Shown: positions 21,002 through 30,807, numbered from the stretch's first letter. The stretch: DNA of 64,000 nt from Roseivirga sp. (GCA_018402485.1 JAGYIY010000002.1:310001-374000); one strand, 5' to 3'. Notes: generated from the letters alone by a model not told the origin. Made by a program: numbers and translations.

Positions 21002-22071
21002 GAGTCTAATGTTTCATCTTCAACCGGTATATTCTCCGGCCTAAGCGAACGAACCGCCTTCCCTGCACGCCACATTTCCGATTGATGTAGAACATTCAGT
21101 TCTTTTTCTAGCTTTTCCCGATAATCTGATTGAGAATTCGAATCGATTGAATTTTGTGCTTCAACACCTGATTGTACTGATTTGTAAAGTGATTCGAACA
21201 CCGGCTTGGTGGCCTTATAAAACTTATCTTTCCAGTCTAAAGCACCCCTTTGTGCCGTGGTAGAACAATTGGCATACATCCAGTCCATTCCATTTTCAGC
21301 GATCAGTGGATACAAGGATTGAGTAGCTTCTTCTACGGTTTCGTTAAATGCTTCTGAGGGCGAGTGGCCATTGGCGCGCAGTACCTCGTATTGGGCTTGA
21401 AACAAACCCTGAATGGCTCCCATCAAGGTACCACGCTCTCCAGTAAGATCTGAGGTTACTTCTTTAATAAAAGTGGTCTCGAATAGATAGCCGGAACCCA
21501 CGGCGATACCGAGTGCCAAAATACGATCTCTTGCCTTTCCTGTTGCATCTTGATGTACAGCAAAAGACGAATTCAATCCTTTACCTGCTACAAAAAGCCT
21601 CCTTAAACTCGTTCCTGATCCTTTAGGAGCTACCAAGGCCACATCAATATCTTTAGGAGGCACAATGCCTGTCTTTTCAGAATAGGCAACACCAAAACCA
21701 TGAGAGAAATAAAGCATTTTCCCAGAAGTCAAATGTTTTTGAACAGTTGGCCAAAGTTGTATTTGAGCAGCATCGGAAAGCAAGTAGCAAATGATACTCC
21801 CTTTTGCCAATGCCTCGTCAATTGAAAATAGGTTTACACCAGGTTCCCAACCATCTGCAATGGCTTTGTCCCAAGATTTTGAAGGCTGTCTTTGCCCAAC
21901 AATCACGTTCATGCCGTTATCTTTTAAATTAAGTGATTGCCCAGGGCCTTGCACCCCATAACCGATGATCGCAACGGTTTCGTTTTGAAGCACTTCTCGT
22001 GCCTGTGCTAGTGGAAATTCTTCTCGTGTGACTACGTTTTCTTCTACGCCACCAAAATTGATAAGTGCCAT
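20998..22071 (-). CDS. ilvC: Ketol-acid reductoisomerase
   Basis: A 357-residue enzyme that rearranges and reduces acetolactate and acetohydroxybutyrate with NAD(P)H and Mg2+. The Rossmann motif is GYGVQGPGQSLNLKDNG (about 37-53), with the cofactor-phosphate loop GQRQPSKSW just after. The metal-binding helical domain contains DLTGERGTLMGA (about 208-219). It is slightly longer than the usual class I form of about 330 residues, with a polar C-terminal extension, and far shorter than the class II enzyme. It lies 11 bases after ilvN and overlaps ilvA. Confidence 0.95.
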   Translation of the reverse strand: MALINFGGVEENVVTREEFPLAQAREVLQNETVAIIGYGVQGPGQSLNLKDNGMNVIVGQRQPSKSWDKAIADGWEPGVNLFSIDEALAKGSIICYLLSDAAQIQLWPTVQKHLTSGKMLYFSHGFGVAYSEKTGIVPPKDIDVALVAPKGSGTSLRRLFVAGKGLNSSFAVHQDATGKARDRILALGIAVGSGYLFETTFIKEVTSDLTGERGTLMGAIQGLFQAQYEVLRANGHSPSEAFNETVEEATQSLYPLIAENGMDWMYANCSTTAQRGALDWKDKFYKATKPVFESLYKSVQSGVEAQNSIDSNSQSDYREKLEKELNVLHQSEMWRAGKAVRSLRPENIPVEDETLDS

Positions 22072-22082
22072 GTTATTATTGT

Positions 22083-22646
22083 TTAATTATTTTCGTTTGA
22101 TTCAGATGCTATTTTTTCTTTCTTACTGGATGCCAGTATTTTACGAAGCTCTTTCAAAGGCTTATCTTCTTTTATCAAAGCTACTCTACCGGACTTTACA
22201 TAATCGATAAGACCAAAGGGTTTGAGAAAAGACAAAAGTTCCTGATTTTCTTCTTTATGCCCTGTATTTTCAATCACCATAAAATCTTTTTCTACAGATA
22301 AAATGCGAGCATTTCTATCACGTATGATGCGCTCGATGAGGTTGGGTTGTGAGGCTCTTTCTACCAATACTTTGAAGAGGCTGATTTCCTGAAACACAGT
22401 TTCTTCATCTGTGTGATACACCGCTTTTACAATTTCAATCTGCTTTTCAAGTTGCAACACCAATTTCTTCACCATTTCTTCTGTGCTATGCAATACAATA
22501 GTAAAACGATGAATACCGGGTACCTGTGACTCTGAGGTGTTCAGGCTTTCTATGTTCAAATGCCTGCGCGTGAAGACAGAAGTAATGCGGTTGAGTAAAC
22601 CGATATGGTTTTCTGTAAAAGCCGTTATGGTAAAATCTTTTTTCAT
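22083..22646 (-). CDS. ilvN: Acetolactate synthase small (regulatory) subunit
   Basis: The 187-residue regulatory partner of IlvB confers valine feedback and raises activity. Residues 4-75 form an ACT domain with FTENHIGLLNRITSVFTRRH (9-28) and IESLNTSESQVPGIHRFTIV. The C-terminal half carries the second ferredoxin-like domain (LVERASQPNLIERIIRDRNA). It begins 2 bases after the ilvB stop codon, consistent with coupled, stoichiometric synthesis. Confidence 0.95.
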   Translation of the reverse strand: MKKDFTITAFTENHIGLLNRITSVFTRRHLNIESLNTSESQVPGIHRFTIVLHSTEEMVKKLVLQLEKQIEIVKAVYHTDEETVFQEISLFKVLVERASQPNLIERIIRDRNARILSVEKDFMVIENTGHKEENQELLSFLKPFGLIDYVKSGRVALIKEDKPLKELRKILASSKKEKIASESNENN

Positions 22647-22648
22647 TT

Positions 22649-24370
22649 TTACGCTAATCGAATCTCCGATACTGATGCTCCTGCAGGAACCATTGGAAAC
22701 ACATTATCTTCTTTTCCCACCCGAATATCGAGCAGATAGCTCCCCGGAGCTTCCATCATCTCTTTGAGTGAAGAAGATAAGTCTTTTCGGTCTTCCACTA
22801 CCATCCCCTCAATGCCGAAGCCCTCGGCTATTTTGATAAAATCTGGGTTCATCAACTCTGTAGAGCTATACCTTTTGTCGAAAAAGAGCTGCTGCCACTG
22901 CCGCACCATGCCCAAAAATTGATTATTCAGAATAATAATTTTAACAGCCGCACCGGTCTGGAAGATCGTACCTAACTCTTGTAAGGTCATTTGAAAGCCA
23001 CCATCGCCAATCACAGCAATTACCTCCCTGTTGGGTGCACCTAATTTAGCGCCCAAAGCAGCAGGCAAACAGAAACCCATTGTCCCCAAACCGCCTGAAG
23101 TGATGTTGCTATTTGATTTTTTGAATGCAGTGTATCGGCAAGCTACCATCTGATGCTGCCCCACGTCGGTTACCAAAATAGCCTCTCCCTTCGTGAAATA
23201 GTTCACCTCTTTGATAACCTCTCCCATGGTGAGGTCCTTTGAATTAGGATATAATTCAGGCTGAATGACCTTTTCCATTTCAATTTTATCACATTCCCGA
23301 AATGCTTCTAGCCAAACAGGATGGCTATTTCGCTTGACTTTATCGGTAAGTGCTACGAGGCTTTCTCGACAATCGCCTAGGACAGGTACATCTACTGCTA
23401 CATTTTTATTGATTTCCGAGGGATCGATGTCTAAATGAATTACTTTGGCTTGTTTGGCGTATTTAGATAAGTTGCCTGTTACCCGATCGTCAAAACGCAT
23501 ACCTACGGCAATCAAAACATCACATTCATTGGTTAATTTATTCGGGCCATAATTACCATGCATGCCCAACATCCCTACATTCAAAGGGTGGTCAGTAGGC
23601 AGAGCAGATAAACCTAGTAAGGTCCAAGCTGCAGGAATTCCAGTTTTCTCAATGAAGGCCTTAAAGGCTTGCTCGGCATGTCCTAAAATCACTCCTTGTC
23701 CAAAGAGTACTAGCGGTTTTTGAGCGGAATTGATCAATCGAGCAGCGGATTCTACACATGACATATCTATTGGAGGAACAGGGCGATAGCTGCGAATGCT
23801 TGAACATTTATTGTAAGAAAACGACAGTGCCTCAAACTGGGCATCTTTGGTAATGTCGATCAATACTGGTCCTGGCCGTCCGTTTTTGGCAATGAAAAAG
23901 GCTTTGGCCAAAGCTTCAGGAATTTCTGCCGCTCGTGTCACCTGAAAGTTCCATTTGGTTACAGGCATGGAAATGCTGATGATGTCGGTTTCTTGAAAAG
24001 CATCTGTACCTAATAAGGGAGATCCTACCTGCCCTGTTATGCATACGAGTGGAGTAGAGTCAATCATGGCATCAGCAATACCTGTGATGAGGTTGGTGGC
24101 ACCCGGGCCTGAAGTAGCCATTACTACGCCTACTTTACCCGATGCACGCGCGTAACCCTGTGCGGCATGAATGGCTCCCTGCTCATGGCGGGTCAATACG
24201 TGGCGGATGCTCTCTTGGTAAGAATAAAGTGCATCGTAAACCGGCATGATTGCGCCTCCTGGGTATCCAAAAATCAAATCCACATCTTCAGCCCTCAGGC
24301 ACCTTAGCAATGCATCAGCACCTTGGGTTTCAATGGCTTTTGTGATGGCTTTAGTTAATACAGCTTCCAT
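22649..24370 (-). CDS. ilvB: Acetolactate synthase large (catalytic) subunit
   Basis: A 573-residue TPP- and FAD-dependent enzyme that condenses pyruvate with pyruvate or 2-oxobutanoate. Visible motifs: IFGYPGGAIMPVYDAL near residues 33-48, the catalytic-Glu segment RHEQGAIHAAQGYARA (about 61-76), and the TPP-binding GDGGFQMTLQEL with NNQFLGMVRQWQ at the C-terminal domain. The length is standard. The gene follows ilvD by 12 bases. Confidence 0.97.
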   Translation of the reverse strand: MEAVLTKAITKAIETQGADALLRCLRAEDVDLIFGYPGGAIMPVYDALYSYQESIRHVLTRHEQGAIHAAQGYARASGKVGVVMATSGPGATNLITGIADAMIDSTPLVCITGQVGSPLLGTDAFQETDIISISMPVTKWNFQVTRAAEIPEALAKAFFIAKNGRPGPVLIDITKDAQFEALSFSYNKCSSIRSYRPVPPIDMSCVESAARLINSAQKPLVLFGQGVILGHAEQAFKAFIEKTGIPAAWTLLGLSALPTDHPLNVGMLGMHGNYGPNKLTNECDVLIAVGMRFDDRVTGNLSKYAKQAKVIHLDIDPSEINKNVAVDVPVLGDCRESLVALTDKVKRNSHPVWLEAFRECDKIEMEKVIQPELYPNSKDLTMGEVIKEVNYFTKGEAILVTDVGQHQMVACRYTAFKKSNSNITSGGLGTMGFCLPAALGAKLGAPNREVIAVIGDGGFQMTLQELGTIFQTGAAVKIIILNNQFLGMVRQWQQLFFDKRYSSTELMNPDFIKIAEGFGIEGMVVEDRKDLSSSLKEMMEAPGSYLLDIRVGKEDNVFPMVPAGASVSEIRLA

Positions 24371-24382
24371 TTTGTTATGTTT

Positions 24383-26089
24383 TTACAAATCGGTGATACA
24401 ACCTTTTGATGCGGAACTTACCTGTTGAGCATATTTGTACAATACTCCTCGCTTCGCCTTGAGGGGTGGTGGCGTCCAATTGGCACTTCGTTTTGCTATT
24501 TCTGCATCCGAAACCAACCACTGAATTTTATTTTGAACGGCATCAATAACAATCTCATCTCCGTCATGCACCAATGCGAGATTCCCTCCTGACTGTGCTT
24601 CGGGAGTGATATGCCCAACCACAAAGCCATGGCTCCCACCCGAAAAACGACCATCGGTAATAAGCGCCACCGTATTGCCCAACCCGGCACCAGCAATGGC
24701 AGAGGTAGGTTTAAGCATTTCAGGCATGCCTGGCCCGCCTTTAGGACCTTCATAACGTATGACTACCACATGCCCTGCTTTGACCTTACCACTTTGAATA
24801 CCTTCAATGGCCGAAAATTCGTCATCGAACACAATCGCTGGACCTTTAAAGTATTCCCCTTCTTTTCCTGTGATTTTTGCAACTGATCCATCTTTAGCCA
24901 GATTTCCAAAAAGCATTTGGAAATGTCCTGTTGGTTTTATCGGAGCCTCTTTGGTTTTCAAAATCCCTTTGGAATTGTCTAGGTCAGAAACATCAACTAG
25001 GTTTTCTGCCAATGTTTTTCCGGTAACGGTCATGCAGTCCCCGTTGAGCATTCCTTCTTGCAACATCCACTTCATCACGGCCGGAATACCTCCGGCCTCA
25101 TGAAGGTCTTCCATCAAATATTTTCCACTGGGCTTTAGGTCGGCCAATAATGGCGTTTCGTCCGAAATCCTTTGAAAGTCGTGCAAGGTCAGTTCAATGT
25201 CTATGCTATGGGCAATGGCGATCAGATGCATCACGGCATTGGTAGAACCACCCAAAAGTGTAATGAGGCGAATGGCATTTTCAAAAGATGCCTTGGTCAT
25301 GATGTCCCTGGGCTTCAGGTCGAGCTCAAGAACACGGCGTATGGCCTTGCCCATATTTTTACATTCTACAGATTTATCTGTGCTCACTGCTGGGTTAGAT
25401 GCACCATATGGCAAGGACATTCCCAAGGCTTCGATGGCAGAGGACATGGTGTTGGCTGTGTACATGCCTCCACAGGCCCCTGCACCCGGACAGGCGTTTT
25501 TAATAATGCCTTTATAATCTTCATCAGAAATAGCACCTGCAAATTTTTGACCGAGTGCTTCAAAACTGGAGACAATGTTTAGCTTTTGGTTTTTGTAACA
25601 ACCGGAAGCAATGGTGCCTCCATATAACAGAATTCCGGGACGATTTAATCGGCCCATCGCTATTAAGGCACCGGGCATATTCTTATCGCAACCGACTACA
25701 GTCACCAAAGCATCGTAATAATGTGCGCCTGTAACAGCTTCAATGGAGTCTGCTATGATTTCTCGCGATACCAAGGAGTATCGCATTCCTTTTGTTCCGT
25801 TAGAAATTCCATCGCTTACCCCGATGGTATTGAAAATAAGACCAACCAAATCTTCCTTTATTACGCTTTTCTTCACCGCTTTGGCTAGATCATTCAGGTG
25901 CATGTTGCAGGTATTGCCCTCATACCCTGTACTGACAATTCCTACCTGTGCCTTGTCCATATCGGCCTCCGAAAGACCCACACCATACAACATGGCCTGT
26001 GAAGCTGGCTGCGAAGGGTCTTGGGTTAGCCTTCGGCTATACTTATTCAGTAAAGTATGGGTGGTGGTTTCTACCAGATTTTTGCTCAT
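24383..26089 (-). CDS. ilvD: Dihydroxy-acid dehydratase
   Basis: The 568-residue Fe-S dehydratase makes the 2-oxoacid precursors of valine and isoleucine. Cluster and active-site segments are intact: [10 protein letters not shown] (about 129-138) and [19 protein letters not shown] (about 199-217), then the C-terminal [19 protein letters not shown]. It is the first gene of the ilvD-B-N-C-A operon. An 8-bp hairpin lies 6 bases upstream of the start and could influence translation. Several long antisense open frames across this gene (24.6-25.6 kb) look like shadows. Confidence 0.97.
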   Translation of the reverse strand: MSKNLVETTTHTLLNKYSRRLTQDPSQPASQAMLYGVGLSEADMDKAQVGIVSTGYEGNTCNMHLNDLAKAVKKSVIKEDLVGLIFNTIGVSDGISNGTKGMRYSLVSREIIADSIEAVTGAHYYDALVTVVGCDKNMPGALIAMGRLNRPGILLYGGTIASGCYKNQKLNIVSSFEALGQKFAGAISDEDYKGIIKNACPGAGACGGMYTANTMSSAIEALGMSLPYGASNPAVSTDKSVECKNMGKAIRRVLELDLKPRDIMTKASFENAIRLITLLGGSTNAVMHLIAIAHSIDIELTLHDFQRISDETPLLADLKPSGKYLMEDLHEAGGIPAVMKWMLQEGMLNGDCMTVTGKTLAENLVDVSDLDNSKGILKTKEAPIKPTGHFQMLFGNLAKDGSVAKITGKEGEYFKGPAIVFDDEFSAIEGIQSGKVKAGHVVVIRYEGPKGGPGMPEMLKPTSAIAGAGLGNTVALITDGRFSGGSHGFVVGHITPEAQSGGNLALVHDGDEIVIDAVQNKIQWLVSDAEIAKRSANWTPPPLKAKRGVLYKYAQQVSSASKGCITDL

Positions 26090-26095
26090 TGTGCA

Positions 26096-26117
26096 CTACT
26101 TTTTGATGGAAAAGTAG
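26096..26117 (-). promoter_or_regulatory. Hairpin immediately upstream of the ilvD start
   Basis: CTACTTTT (26096-26103) pairs with AAAAGTAG (26110-26117) around a 6-base loop. In the ilvD mRNA this stem ends 6 bases before the start codon, so it could mask the initiation region. A second, 8-bp inverted repeat (26186-26193 with 26205-26212) lies further upstream. The 286-base gap shows no coding potential and no recognised riboswitch. Confidence 0.35.
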
Positions 26118-26375
26118 CTTGTACCAACCAAAACCAATGATGTAATTCCCTACGACTTACAATTTTTTAAGAAAGAAATGACTGATTAAACTACTGTATA
26201 TCAATAGTTTAAAACGAATGGATTACAATTTTTAGAGCAATGTAGAAAAGGATTAGTCATTGATTATGAGGAAATTCAATACATTGATTTTTACTTGTAT
26301 CGCTGGTGCTTTAAAACTGGTGAAAAGGTTTTGTTTATGTATTGTATTTTAAACAGTCCACGTTTACACTGTAGA

Positions 26376-26786
26376 CTATTTTTGCACAACTTCCTTTCCT
26401 GCATTTTGCCATTCCACCAGACCACCTTCCAGGTGGTAAACTTCTCTGAAACCCAATGTTTTCATCAGCTCCATGGCCTGAAAGCTCCTGGCGCCTACAG
26501 CACAATATACCGCAACAGCTTGTGATTTTTCGTGCTCATTGAGTTCGTTTTGAAAGTCAGGATCATAGAAATTAAGTAATTCTGCCCGATTGAGATGTCC
26601 ATTTTGGTACTCTTCGGGCGTGCGTACATCTAGAATCAAGATGTCATTTTTGTTTGCGATGACCTCCTGAAAATCAGAAACGTTGAGTTTTTCAAAAGTA
26701 GGTGTCTTTGGTGAACATGCCCATGTTAAACCCAGCCAAAAAATGGTGAGCGTTGTTAAGTAAGTAAATTTCCTTCTTCGTCCCAT
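26376..26786 (-). CDS. Rhodanese-domain lipoprotein
   Basis: From the ATG at 26786 the protein has 136 residues with a basic N-terminus, hydrophobic core and a lipobox (LTWAC), so it is predicted to be a membrane-anchored lipoprotein. A single rhodanese domain follows: DILILDVRTPEEYQNGHL near residues 47-64 and the active-site loop YCAVGARS with its catalytic Cys. Such domains move sulfur to thiophilic acceptors or simply bind. The start lies within the end of the preceding gene (31-base overlap), which puts it in the GMC operon. The longer open frame to 26834 would bury the lipoprotein signal. Confidence 0.83.
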   Translation of the reverse strand: MGRRRKFTYLTTLTIFWLGLTWACSPKTPTFEKLNVSDFQEVIANKNDILILDVRTPEEYQNGHLNRAELLNFYDPDFQNELNEHEKSQAVAVYCAVGARSFQAMELMKTLGFREVYHLEGGLVEWQNAGKEVVQK

Positions 26787-27463
26787 TGCGCAATTTCCGT
26801 TCTTTTGCTTTGATCTATACATTTGGCCAGCCATTCTTTTTCATAAGACAACCCATGCTCTTTTAAAACCTCATCAGGTACACCATCCCAAACACCAGGG
26901 CGGTTGCCTTCATAACCCAAATCTTTTATCCCCATTTCTGAAGTAAAATATCCGGTTAAGGTAAGGTTGCGCATACGCGTGAAAAATCGCTCACCGGGTA
27001 TTAATTCAGGCGCTGTTTTTCCCGGCCAAGCAATGCTATCGCAAATGGCTTTTTGCTGCTCCTCACTACAAGCTTTGAATGCGAGATTATGCAGCTTGTT
27101 CGAATGATTATCTAACCAAGCAATGCCTCCACGAATCGGTAGCTGCTGTCTGGGCATATCTTTTACAATAAATGCAATGAATTCCGGAACCTCGGCATCT
27201 GTTGCTGAGCCAAATTCGGCATTGCTAGGTAATATGATATCGCAAAGCACCGCAATGGTTTCCAATTCATGTTCATTCAGAAAGGATTCGGCTAACACCT
27301 TCGCGTCGTGCGCCTTCTCTGCCTCATTTCGCCCATAGCCGGGCAACTGAGGAACTTCAGGAACATTTGTATCCTTTTCTGTTCGGGGGGCACATCCGGA
27401 GACCATTAAACCTCCGGCAACAGAGCCTACCAACAAAGTTTTGAGTGAATCTCTTCTTTTCAT
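26756..27463 (-). CDS. Gluconate 2-dehydrogenase subunit 3 family protein
   Basis: The 235-residue small subunit partners GMC-type dehydrogenases. The N-terminus RRDSLKTLLVGSVAGG (3-18) is a Tat-like signal, and MVSGC at about 20-24 could serve as a lipobox. The body has the family features: a helix ETIAVLCDIILPSNAEFGSA (about 67-86) and aspartate-rich loops followed by TRMRNLTLTGYFTSEMG. In characterised complexes this subunit is needed for export and maturation of the flavoprotein subunit. It starts 4 bases after the GMC stop. Confidence 0.87.
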   Translation of the reverse strand: MKRRDSLKTLLVGSVAGGLMVSGCAPRTEKDTNVPEVPQLPGYGRNEAEKAHDAKVLAESFLNEHELETIAVLCDIILPSNAEFGSATDAEVPEFIAFIVKDMPRQQLPIRGGIAWLDNHSNKLHNLAFKACSEEQQKAICDSIAWPGKTAPELIPGERFFTRMRNLTLTGYFTSEMGIKDLGYEGNRPGVWDGVPDEVLKEHGLSYEKEWLAKCIDQSKRTEIAQWDEEGNLLT

Positions 27464-27467
27464 AAGG

Positions 27468-29189
27468 CTATATATTTCGTTTTTTCACTTGCTCTACCAA
27501 ATAATCGGAAGCCCTCCAGGCCAAGGCCAAAATTGTCCAAGTGGGGTTTTTATCCGCTTGAGAAACAAATGGGCCGGCATCCATTACAAATACATTCTCA
27601 GCATCGTGCAACTGATTGTATTCGTTGGTAACAGAGGTTTGCTTATTTTTACCCATGCGCGTGGTGCCCACTTCATGAATGATTTCCCCGGGAGCCGTTA
27701 GGCCATAATCTCTGTCCTTTCCGGGCTTATCACCCATCAGTATTCCCCCCGAAGCTTCCAACACTTCTTCAAAAGTATCTTGCATGTGTTTGGCTTGTTT
27801 GACCTCATGCTCAGTCCATTTGTAGTTGAATTTCAGTACAGGAATGCCCCATTCATCCACTACATCATGGTCAATCTCACAATAATTGTCTTTCTGTGGA
27901 ACACTTTCTCCCCTTCCTGAAATGCCAATAACAGCACCGTAGTATTTCTTCACGTCATCGCGCAGGCCATCACCATAGCCACCTATGCTACCACCAGTAA
28001 TCTTATTCAGGTCGTTCGGGTTAAACCCAAAACCATAAGACGGCATGCCCATACCACCCCATACTTCGATATGGTAGCCCCGTGGAAAGTCTAGCTTTTT
28101 ATCGTTGAGCCACCAAGGCGTGTACACATGCATACCTCCAACACCATCTTCGTTATAACGTTTTCTGTTCATCAATTCAGGAACGAAGGCTGCACGGCTG
28201 GCTCCTGTAGAATCGTGTAAATATCGACCGACCATGCCGCTGCTATTGCCTAATCCATCGCTATGAATGCTACTTTTTGAGTTCAATAAGATGCGCGCGG
28301 TAGAACAGGCAGAAGCTGCTAAAACCACGATCTTAGCCTTTAAATGATGCTCTTTCCGATCGAGTTTGTTGATGTAATTGACACCGGTGGCTTTTCCTTC
28401 CGCATTGGTCGTTACCTCGCGCACCATGGCATTGGTGAAAAGCTCTACTTTGCCCCCATTTTTCTGTGCCGGAAAAATCAAGCATGTGCCGGAAGAAAAA
28501 TCGGCGTAGGCTGAGCAGCCTCGGTTGCACTGACCGCAATAAAAACAACTTCCCCTTTGGTTGTTGATTCTTTGGGTAAGAATGGATAGTCGTGAAGGAA
28601 TCACCGGTATACCGGCTTTTCTTGCTCCTTTGATGTAGTACATCTCATGCAGTCGAGGCTTTGGTGGGGGTAAAAAGAAACCATCCGGCTCATTTTTGAT
28701 GTTTTCGCGACTGCCAAACACACCAATTAGTTTATCTACCTTGTCGTAATAAGGTTTCACATCATCGTAACCAATCGGCCAGTTATCGCCCAGGCCATCA
28801 ATGCTTTTACGTTTGAAGTCCAATGGACCAAAACGCAAGGAAATACGGCCCCAGTGATTGGTACGACCACCCAACATACGGGAACGAAACCAAGCAAAAC
28901 GAGTACCTGGAGCTTCCGTATAAGGTTCCCCTTCTAAATTCCACCCCCCATAGGCGGCATCAAAATCACCAAATGACCTACGGTCTGAACTGGCTCCTCT
29001 TCGGGGCGACTCCCAGGGCCATCGCAATTGTGTTCTGTACTCGTCTTGCGCAGGATCGAAAAAAGGTCCTGCTTCCAAAACGGCCACATCGAAACCGGCT
29101 TCTGATAATATTTTGGTAGCCATGCCTCCTCCGGCACCGGAGCCTACAATGGCCACATCGTAGGTCTTAGATGAATTGATTACTTGCAT
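27468..29189 (-). CDS. GMC family FAD-dependent oxidoreductase (dehydrogenase large subunit)
   Basis: The 573-residue protein has an N-terminal dinucleotide fold for FAD: VAIVGSGAGGGMATKILSEA (12-31). It has the GMC C-terminal domain with HEVGTTRMG and NVFVMDAGPFVSQADKNPTW, where the His-Asn-type catalytic pair is expected. A Cys-rich segment CFYCGQCNRGC (about 214-224) resembles the iron-sulfur or disulfide region of bacterial FAD-linked gluconate/glucose dehydrogenases. There is no signal of its own; export with the small subunit is known for relatives. It probably oxidises a sugar or alcohol at the cell envelope and passes electrons to the respiratory chain; the substrate is unknown. It is first of three genes. 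Confidence 0.88.
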   Translation of the reverse strand: MQVINSSKTYDVAIVGSGAGGGMATKILSEAGFDVAVLEAGPFFDPAQDEYRTQLRWPWESPRRGASSDRRSFGDFDAAYGGWNLEGEPYTEAPGTRFAWFRSRMLGGRTNHWGRISLRFGPLDFKRKSIDGLGDNWPIGYDDVKPYYDKVDKLIGVFGSRENIKNEPDGFFLPPPKPRLHEMYYIKGARKAGIPVIPSRLSILTQRINNQRGSCFYCGQCNRGCSAYADFSSGTCLIFPAQKNGGKVELFTNAMVREVTTNAEGKATGVNYINKLDRKEHHLKAKIVVLAASACSTARILLNSKSSIHSDGLGNSSGMVGRYLHDSTGASRAAFVPELMNRKRYNEDGVGGMHVYTPWWLNDKKLDFPRGYHIEVWGGMGMPSYGFGFNPNDLNKITGGSIGGYGDGLRDDVKKYYGAVIGISGRGESVPQKDNYCEIDHDVVDEWGIPVLKFNYKWTEHEVKQAKHMQDTFEEVLEASGGILMGDKPGKDRDYGLTAPGEIIHEVGTTRMGKNKQTSVTNEYNQLHDAENVFVMDAGPFVSQADKNPTWTILALAWRASDYLVEQVKKRNI

Positions 29190-29216
29190 AGGTGGTGGTT
29201 TAATCTCTTTCTCAAA

Positions 29217-29264
29217 AGAATTTTAAATTATGGGTACTTCTATCCCTTACTTAGAATTTTAAAT
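29217..29264. repeat. Two 12-bp direct repeats upstream of the GMC operon
   Basis: AGAATTTTAAAT occurs at 29217-29228 and again at 29253-29264, 36 bases apart, in the short gap between the dipeptidase and GMC genes. The spacing is close to three to four helical turns, so a DNA-binding regulator is possible; chance in AT-rich DNA is also possible. Confidence 0.4.
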
Positions 29265-29323
29265 CTAATGATTTTTTGATTTATTTTTCAATAGCTATTC
29301 TAAAGGCGATAGTAAGCTAGGTT

Positions 29324-30646
29324 TTACTTTGTTCCTGCTTGAATTTCAGCAGCAACCGCTTGCGTTTCATCGAGTACCCTTAAGAGATTACCACTCCAAA
29401 GCATAGCAATTTCTTCTTCAGAATAACCTCTTTTCACAAGCTCAAGGGTAATATTAAAGGTTTCAGAAGCATCGCTCCAGCCTTCAACACCACCTCCGCC
29501 ATCAAAATCTGAGCTGATACCAACATGTTCCAAACCTATCTTTTCTACCAAATAGTCGATGTGATCAACAAAGTCGCTCACATCAACCGGAGGTGCTTCA
29601 GCATAGACACGCTCTTTGATCTTGGCCTCATGGGTGGTTCTCAATGCATTATAAGCATCATAATAAGACGATCTTTCGTCTGCAGACATGGCACGCAAAG
29701 CAGAACGGTCTTTTATTTCGAAATTGGCCTCTTCAGCTATTTCAGCCAACACTTCATTCATTTTTGTGCTATGATCTCTGTTCTTCTCCGTATCTACATA
29801 ACTCTTAAAGGCAACGGTTTGAACGACTCCACCATTTTCTTTCAGCATCATCAGTTGTTCGTCGTCCAAATTTCGGCTAACATCATTCAAAGTTCTTGCA
29901 GAGGAGTGAGAGGCAATGACAGGGGCTTTGCTTAAACGCATCATTTCCATATTTGCCTCTTTGCTGGGGTGTGAAAGATCAATCATAATACCCCACTTGT
30001 TCATTTCAGCGATTACTTCTCTCCCCAAGTCGCTCAAGCCATTGTGCAACCATATGCTGTCGCGTTCTCCTGTATTAGAGTCACTGAGCTGGCTATGACC
30101 ATTATGCGACAAAGACATGTAGCGCGCGCCTCGGTCGTAAAATTCTTTGACCCTGTTGATGTCTGTGCCTATAGGGTAACCATTTTCCACACCAATCATA
30201 GCCACTTTTTTACCTGCTGCAACGATTCGCCTTACATCATCAGAGGTATAGGCCAGTTCTATCTGATCGGGAGCAATTTCCTCACATAGTCTGTGAATGG
30301 CTTTGAACTTATCATCAGCATTGGCATAAGCCCTTGCATAACCTTCTTCGGTCAGGTCTCCTTGGCCGGTGTACACTACGAGCCAAGCCACATCTAAACC
30401 ACCCTCTTGCATTTTAGGAATATTCACCTGCGTATTGAGCCGTTGGGTGTAATTTACTTCTTCGGTAAAATTGGAGGTATTGATGTCGTCATGGGTGTCG
30501 AGGGTAATGACACGCTCATGAATGGCCATGGCCATTTCTTTAATTCCTTGTTCACTCATATCAGCGATGTTATTTTCTTGGTCTTTTGGTGCTTCACAAG
30601 CCAAAACGGAAAAGAAAAGGGCGAAAAACAAATACTTAAATTTCAT
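29324..30646 (-). CDS. Membrane dipeptidase, family M19 (lipoprotein)
   Basis: The 440-residue zinc dipeptidase of the renal dipeptidase family carries a lipobox near residue 17 (VLAC), so it is envelope-anchored. The binuclear zinc ligands are visible in order: TLDTHDDI (HxD, about residues 49-56), Glu in IGVENGYPIG (about 152-161), His in MIDLSHPS (about 221-228), His in VIASHSS (about 243-249), and Asp in GISSDFDGGGG. It hydrolyses dipeptides, possibly including D-amino-acid forms. It contains an inserted charged helical stretch (about residues 285-345) that is longer than in the shortest family members. It sits upstream of the GMC operon on the same strand. Confidence 0.92.
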   Translation of the reverse strand: MKFKYLFFALFFSVLACEAPKDQENNIADMSEQGIKEMAMAIHERVITLDTHDDINTSNFTEEVNYTQRLNTQVNIPKMQEGGLDVAWLVVYTGQGDLTEEGYARAYANADDKFKAIHRLCEEIAPDQIELAYTSDDVRRIVAAGKKVAMIGVENGYPIGTDINRVKEFYDRGARYMSLSHNGHSQLSDSNTGERDSIWLHNGLSDLGREVIAEMNKWGIMIDLSHPSKEANMEMMRLSKAPVIASHSSARTLNDVSRNLDDEQLMMLKENGGVVQTVAFKSYVDTEKNRDHSTKMNEVLAEIAEEANFEIKDRSALRAMSADERSSYYDAYNALRTTHEAKIKERVYAEAPPVDVSDFVDHIDYLVEKIGLEHVGISSDFDGGGGVEGWSDASETFNITLELVKRGYSEEEIAMLWSGNLLRVLDETQAVAAEIQAGTK

Positions 30647-30807
30647 ACGGTTTTACATTAAGGTTGATTTAAAACTAAACATAAATAGAAAGAAAACGGC
30701 ATGCACGTATTTTTGTATTAGCGGTTAGATAGCAACATGTCTCTAAATTTATCGACTTGCTCACATATCCTTAACATAGCAGTCGTACAATCATAGCGCT
30801 CAACTAC

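Noticed and set aside
24600..25600. Long antisense open frames (up to 136 residues) over ilvD
   Set aside because: They lie opposite a well-supported enzyme gene and show no family motifs; GC-rich codon positions explain them.
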